Source: Paenibacillus phyllosphaerae
Lineage (GTDB): Bacteria > Bacillota > Bacilli > Paenibacillales > Paenibacillaceae
Length of the DNA stretch: 64,000 bases
Direction of reading: 5' to 3'
Assembly (NCBI RefSeq): GCF_014192105.1
Contig: NZ_JACHXK010000008.1
Coordinates: 124,001-188,000 of the forward strand
Each line of letters begins with the position of its first letter. Position 1 is the stretch's first letter. Positions 61,993-64,000 of this stretch are shown here, in pieces. The position numbers and the translations under genes are program-made. The notes beneath the pieces were generated by a model, which saw only the letters and a program-made list of their open reading frames with translations, did no database searches and was not told the origin of the DNA.

Positions 61993-62316
61993 TTATACGT
62001 CTTCACCGAACGTATCTTCCGCCGCGTTCCCCGCGTCTTGATCGCCGGGATAGTCGCGGTCCAAGCCCGCATGCAGCGTACGGTTCTCATAATCGAAGCG
62101 GTTCGATGCGCGCTGATCTTCGCGCCAAGGCGTGCTTTTGCCCAGCCGAGGGGGGACGATTCGGGAACCGTAAGGTCCTTCGGGGAATTCCTGCGCATTC
62201 ATGTCGTTGCGCTGAGACTCCACGGAAGCCAGATCGGTATAGTATGGATATCGTTTGGTCTCATCGATGAATTCCTGATCGCCTTTGCCTTCCGGACTGT
62301 AATCGTCACGTGACAT
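61993..62316 (-). CDS. Small acidic hydrophilic protein, unknown
   Basis: A 107-residue soluble protein, strongly charged and without hydrophobic core segments (YSPEGKGDQEFIDETKRYPY, DRDYPGDQDAGNAAEDTFG), so it is probably largely disordered. ATG 62316 is chosen because AAGGAGG lies seven bases before it; an ATG six bases earlier is too close. Its composition resembles small spore-associated proteins of Bacillota, but I see no diagnostic motif. Confidence 0.7.
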   Translation of the reverse strand: MSRDDYSPEGKGDQEFIDETKRYPYYTDLASVESQRNDMNAQEFPEGPYGSRIVPPRLGKSTPWREDQRASNRFDYENRTLHAGLDRDYPGDQDAGNAAEDTFGEDV

Positions 62317-62536
62317 GGTCATTCCTCCTTCATGTCGCCTTACTGTAATGCCCACGAATTGCGCTTGAGTTATCCATGAGTAGTATGGCTTAATGAGTCC
62401 TAGTTATCCTGAAATTGGCGTTGCTTACATCTCCATCAGCCTGTTCGATCATCATGCGGAGAAGGACGGCTTACATATTTTGCGGCCGGCTTCCAAACAA
62501 TGAAGTGAGAAGATTATCCAACAGGTGGGAGTAGGT

Positions 62537-64000
62537 ATGGAATTCAATCGATTCAGCAAGCGAATCTTGGCAATATCGTTTATCTTGGCCTTGATTACGA
62601 TGTTCACGATAAGCTGTGCCCAACGCCCGGATCCGAAGGAGACGGATCTGCTTCATATCCAATCAACGGAGGATAAGGCGACCGCACATCGCTCCAAGCC
62701 GGTCATCGTATTCTTGGTGGATTCCTTGCTATCCTCCTCGATTGACGAAGGCGTCCGTCAGGGAATGCTGCCGACTTTCCGGCAACTGATTGACCGCGGG
62801 CAGTATTATCCCCAATTCGTCAGCTCCTTCCCGACGATGAGCGTCACGATTGACAGCACGCTGTTGACCGGCACGTATCCGGACAAGCATCGGATTCCCG
62901 GACTGGTCTGGTATTCGGCAGCCGAGCAGCGCATGATCAATTACGGGAGCGGTTACAAAGATTTGCTCAAGCGAGGGGTCAACCCGTTCCTCGAGCATGC
63001 TTTCGTCGAGCTGAACGGCCAACATCTGAACCGGCAAACTCCGACGATCTATGAAGATTTGGCCGAAAAGGGCTTTCAGTCGGGATCGGTCAACGGTCTG
63101 GTCTATCGAGGAAATACCGAGCATCAGCTTCATTTTCCGAAATGGCTGGAAGCGCCGACCAAACTGCCGCGATCGTTTGCGGTACAGGCGCCTGATTTAT
63201 TCACCTTCGGCGCATTCTCTAATCCGCTGGAGGGTTATATCGATCTGAAAGACGATCTCCTGCACCGTATGGGATTGGACAATCAATATGCGGTCGATGT
63301 CGCCACATACTTGATACAGCATCGCAAAGTGCCTGATCTGCTCCTCGTCTATCTGCCCGATCTGGATCAGAAGCTGCATCGCCATGGTCCGGCCGCTAAG
63401 GAAGGCATGGATGGCTTGCGCGCAGCGGACGAACAATTGCGCTCCATCCTGCAGCAGTACGGATCGATGGACGAAGCGCTTCGGCAGGCGGTCATTATTA
63501 TAATGGGGGACAGCGGGGTAAGCCAAGTGCTGCCAGGCGGCGAGCAGCCTACGATCAATCTGCCGATGCTGTTCCAGTCTTGGAACGTGAATCGGCCAGG
63601 CGATCCCGTTACGCCGGATACCGATCTGGTCATCGCGGCCAATGAAACGATGTCGTATCTCTACGCCGTGAATGACCGGTATGGGCCCGATGATTTTGCC
63701 GACATCCTCATGAAGGATGATCGCATCGATTTCATGGCTTGGCAGGAGAACGGCTGGATATACGTACGGAATGCCGGGACGGGTCGAGAGCTTCGTTATC
63801 ATCCGGGCGGGAAGCTGGTCGATCCGTACGGCCAGGCATGGACGGTGGAAAATGATGAAAGCGTATTGGACTTGGAGCGGGATGAGGCCGGGCTTCGCAT
63901 AACGTACGGGGATTACCCGGACGGCTTGCAACGGTTGTACGCAGCGCTTCATTCCCATGAAGGCGTAGATATGATCATTACGACGAAACTAGGCTATGAG
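62537..64000 (+). CDS. Phosphodiesterase/alkaline-phosphatase-family lipoprotein (partial)
   Basis: The first 488 residues are in the window; the gene runs off the right edge. Signal peptide with lipobox TISC, Cys27. The nucleotide pyrophosphatase/phosphodiesterase fold is clear: metal Asp62 in FLVDS, nucleophile Thr100 in SSFPTMSVT, TGTYPDKHRIPG, and YLPDLDQKLHRHGP with metal-binding Asp and His. The usual Asp-His pair near the end of the fold is changed: the sequence reads IIIMGDSGVSQ, with Ser where His is expected. This may lower activity or change metal use. GTGGGAGT is upstream. It probably acts on the outer membrane face on phosphodiesters of unknown kind. Confidence 0.85.
   Translation, partial: MEFNRFSKRILAISFILALITMFTISCAQRPDPKETDLLHIQSTEDKATAHRSKPVIVFLVDSLLSSSIDEGVRQGMLPTFRQLIDRGQYYPQFVSSFPTMSVTIDSTLLTGTYPDKHRIPGLVWYSAAEQRMINYGSGYKDLLKRGVNPFLEHAFVELNGQHLNRQTPTIYEDLAEKGFQSGSVNGLVYRGNTEHQLHFPKWLEAPTKLPRSFAVQAPDLFTFGAFSNPLEGYIDLKDDLLHRMGLDNQYAVDVATYLIQHRKVPDLLLVYLPDLDQKLHRHGPAAKEGMDGLRAADEQLRSILQQYGSMDEALRQAVIIIMGDSGVSQVLPGGEQPTINLPMLFQSWNVNRPGDPVTPDTDLVIAANETMSYLYAVNDRYGPDDFADILMKDDRIDFMAWQENGWIYVRNAGTGRELRYHPGGKLVDPYGQAWTVENDESVLDLERDEAGLRITYGDYPDGLQRLYAALHSHEGVDMIITTKLGYE

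Overview
The window looks like chromosomal DNA from a Gram-positive, moderately GC-rich Bacillota of the Paenibacillaceae type (Paenibacillus or Cohnella). The evidence is the style of the genes: many secreted polysaccharide-degrading enzymes, lipobox-bearing sugar-binding lipoproteins with LplB/LplC-type permeases, YesM/YesN-type two-component systems, an SLH-domain wall protein, strong AGGAGG ribosome binding sites with frequent TTG/GTG starts, and hairpin plus T-run terminators. No rRNA, tRNA, CRISPR array, prophage or intact insertion sequence was seen. The genus is an inference from gene content.

Layout. 1-6416: the edge of a YesN-like response regulator, then a divergent sugar ABC transporter (two permeases, binding lipoprotein) and a GH36-type alpha-galactosidase-like enzyme. 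6491-8279: divergent AraC regulator and PhyH-type dioxygenase. 8387-21209: a glycan-use locus with a glutaminase-A-like protein, a GxGYxYP protein, a GntR/LacI-type repressor, a GH38 alpha-mannosidase and a second sugar ABC transporter. 21384-28270: small mixed genes, namely a lipoprotein, a broken S26 signal-peptidase-like gene, a NUDIX hydrolase, a saccharopine-dehydrogenase-like protein, a two-gene Gfo/Idh/MocA plus TIM-barrel isomerase operon, an amine oxidase and a small membrane protein. 28560-33387: two large proteins of unknown function flanking a nitroreductase. 33594-41563: a secreted GH43 enzyme with PA14, carbohydrate-binding, cohesin-like and dockerin modules, an SLH protein with long tandem repeats, and an acetyltransferase. 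41811-55755: a pectin locus with a two-component system, a third sugar ABC transporter, a pectate lyase-pectin esterase fusion, a DUF5667 protein and a PL9 pectate lyase. 55845-61683: an iron-siderophore locus around a Fur box. 61853-64000: a 20-residue peptide gene, an acidic small protein and a phosphodiesterase-family lipoprotein cut by the window end.

How it fits together. Three importers bring in oligosaccharides released by secreted enzymes. Each lacks its own ATPase, so all probably share an MsmX-type ATPase encoded elsewhere. Local regulators (two YesMN-type systems, AraC, GntR) probably sense the products. The siderophore locus likewise lacks an ATPase and is probably under Fur plus a fused AraC/binding-protein activator.

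The best candidates for new biology are the 20-residue peptide gene with a perfect ribosome binding site (61853-61915), the 892-residue Ig-like protein with an unrecognised C-terminal region (28560-31238) and its 396-residue neighbour, and the siderophore-binding protein that carries an N-terminal copper-amine-oxidase-like domain and no lipobox (58246-59532).
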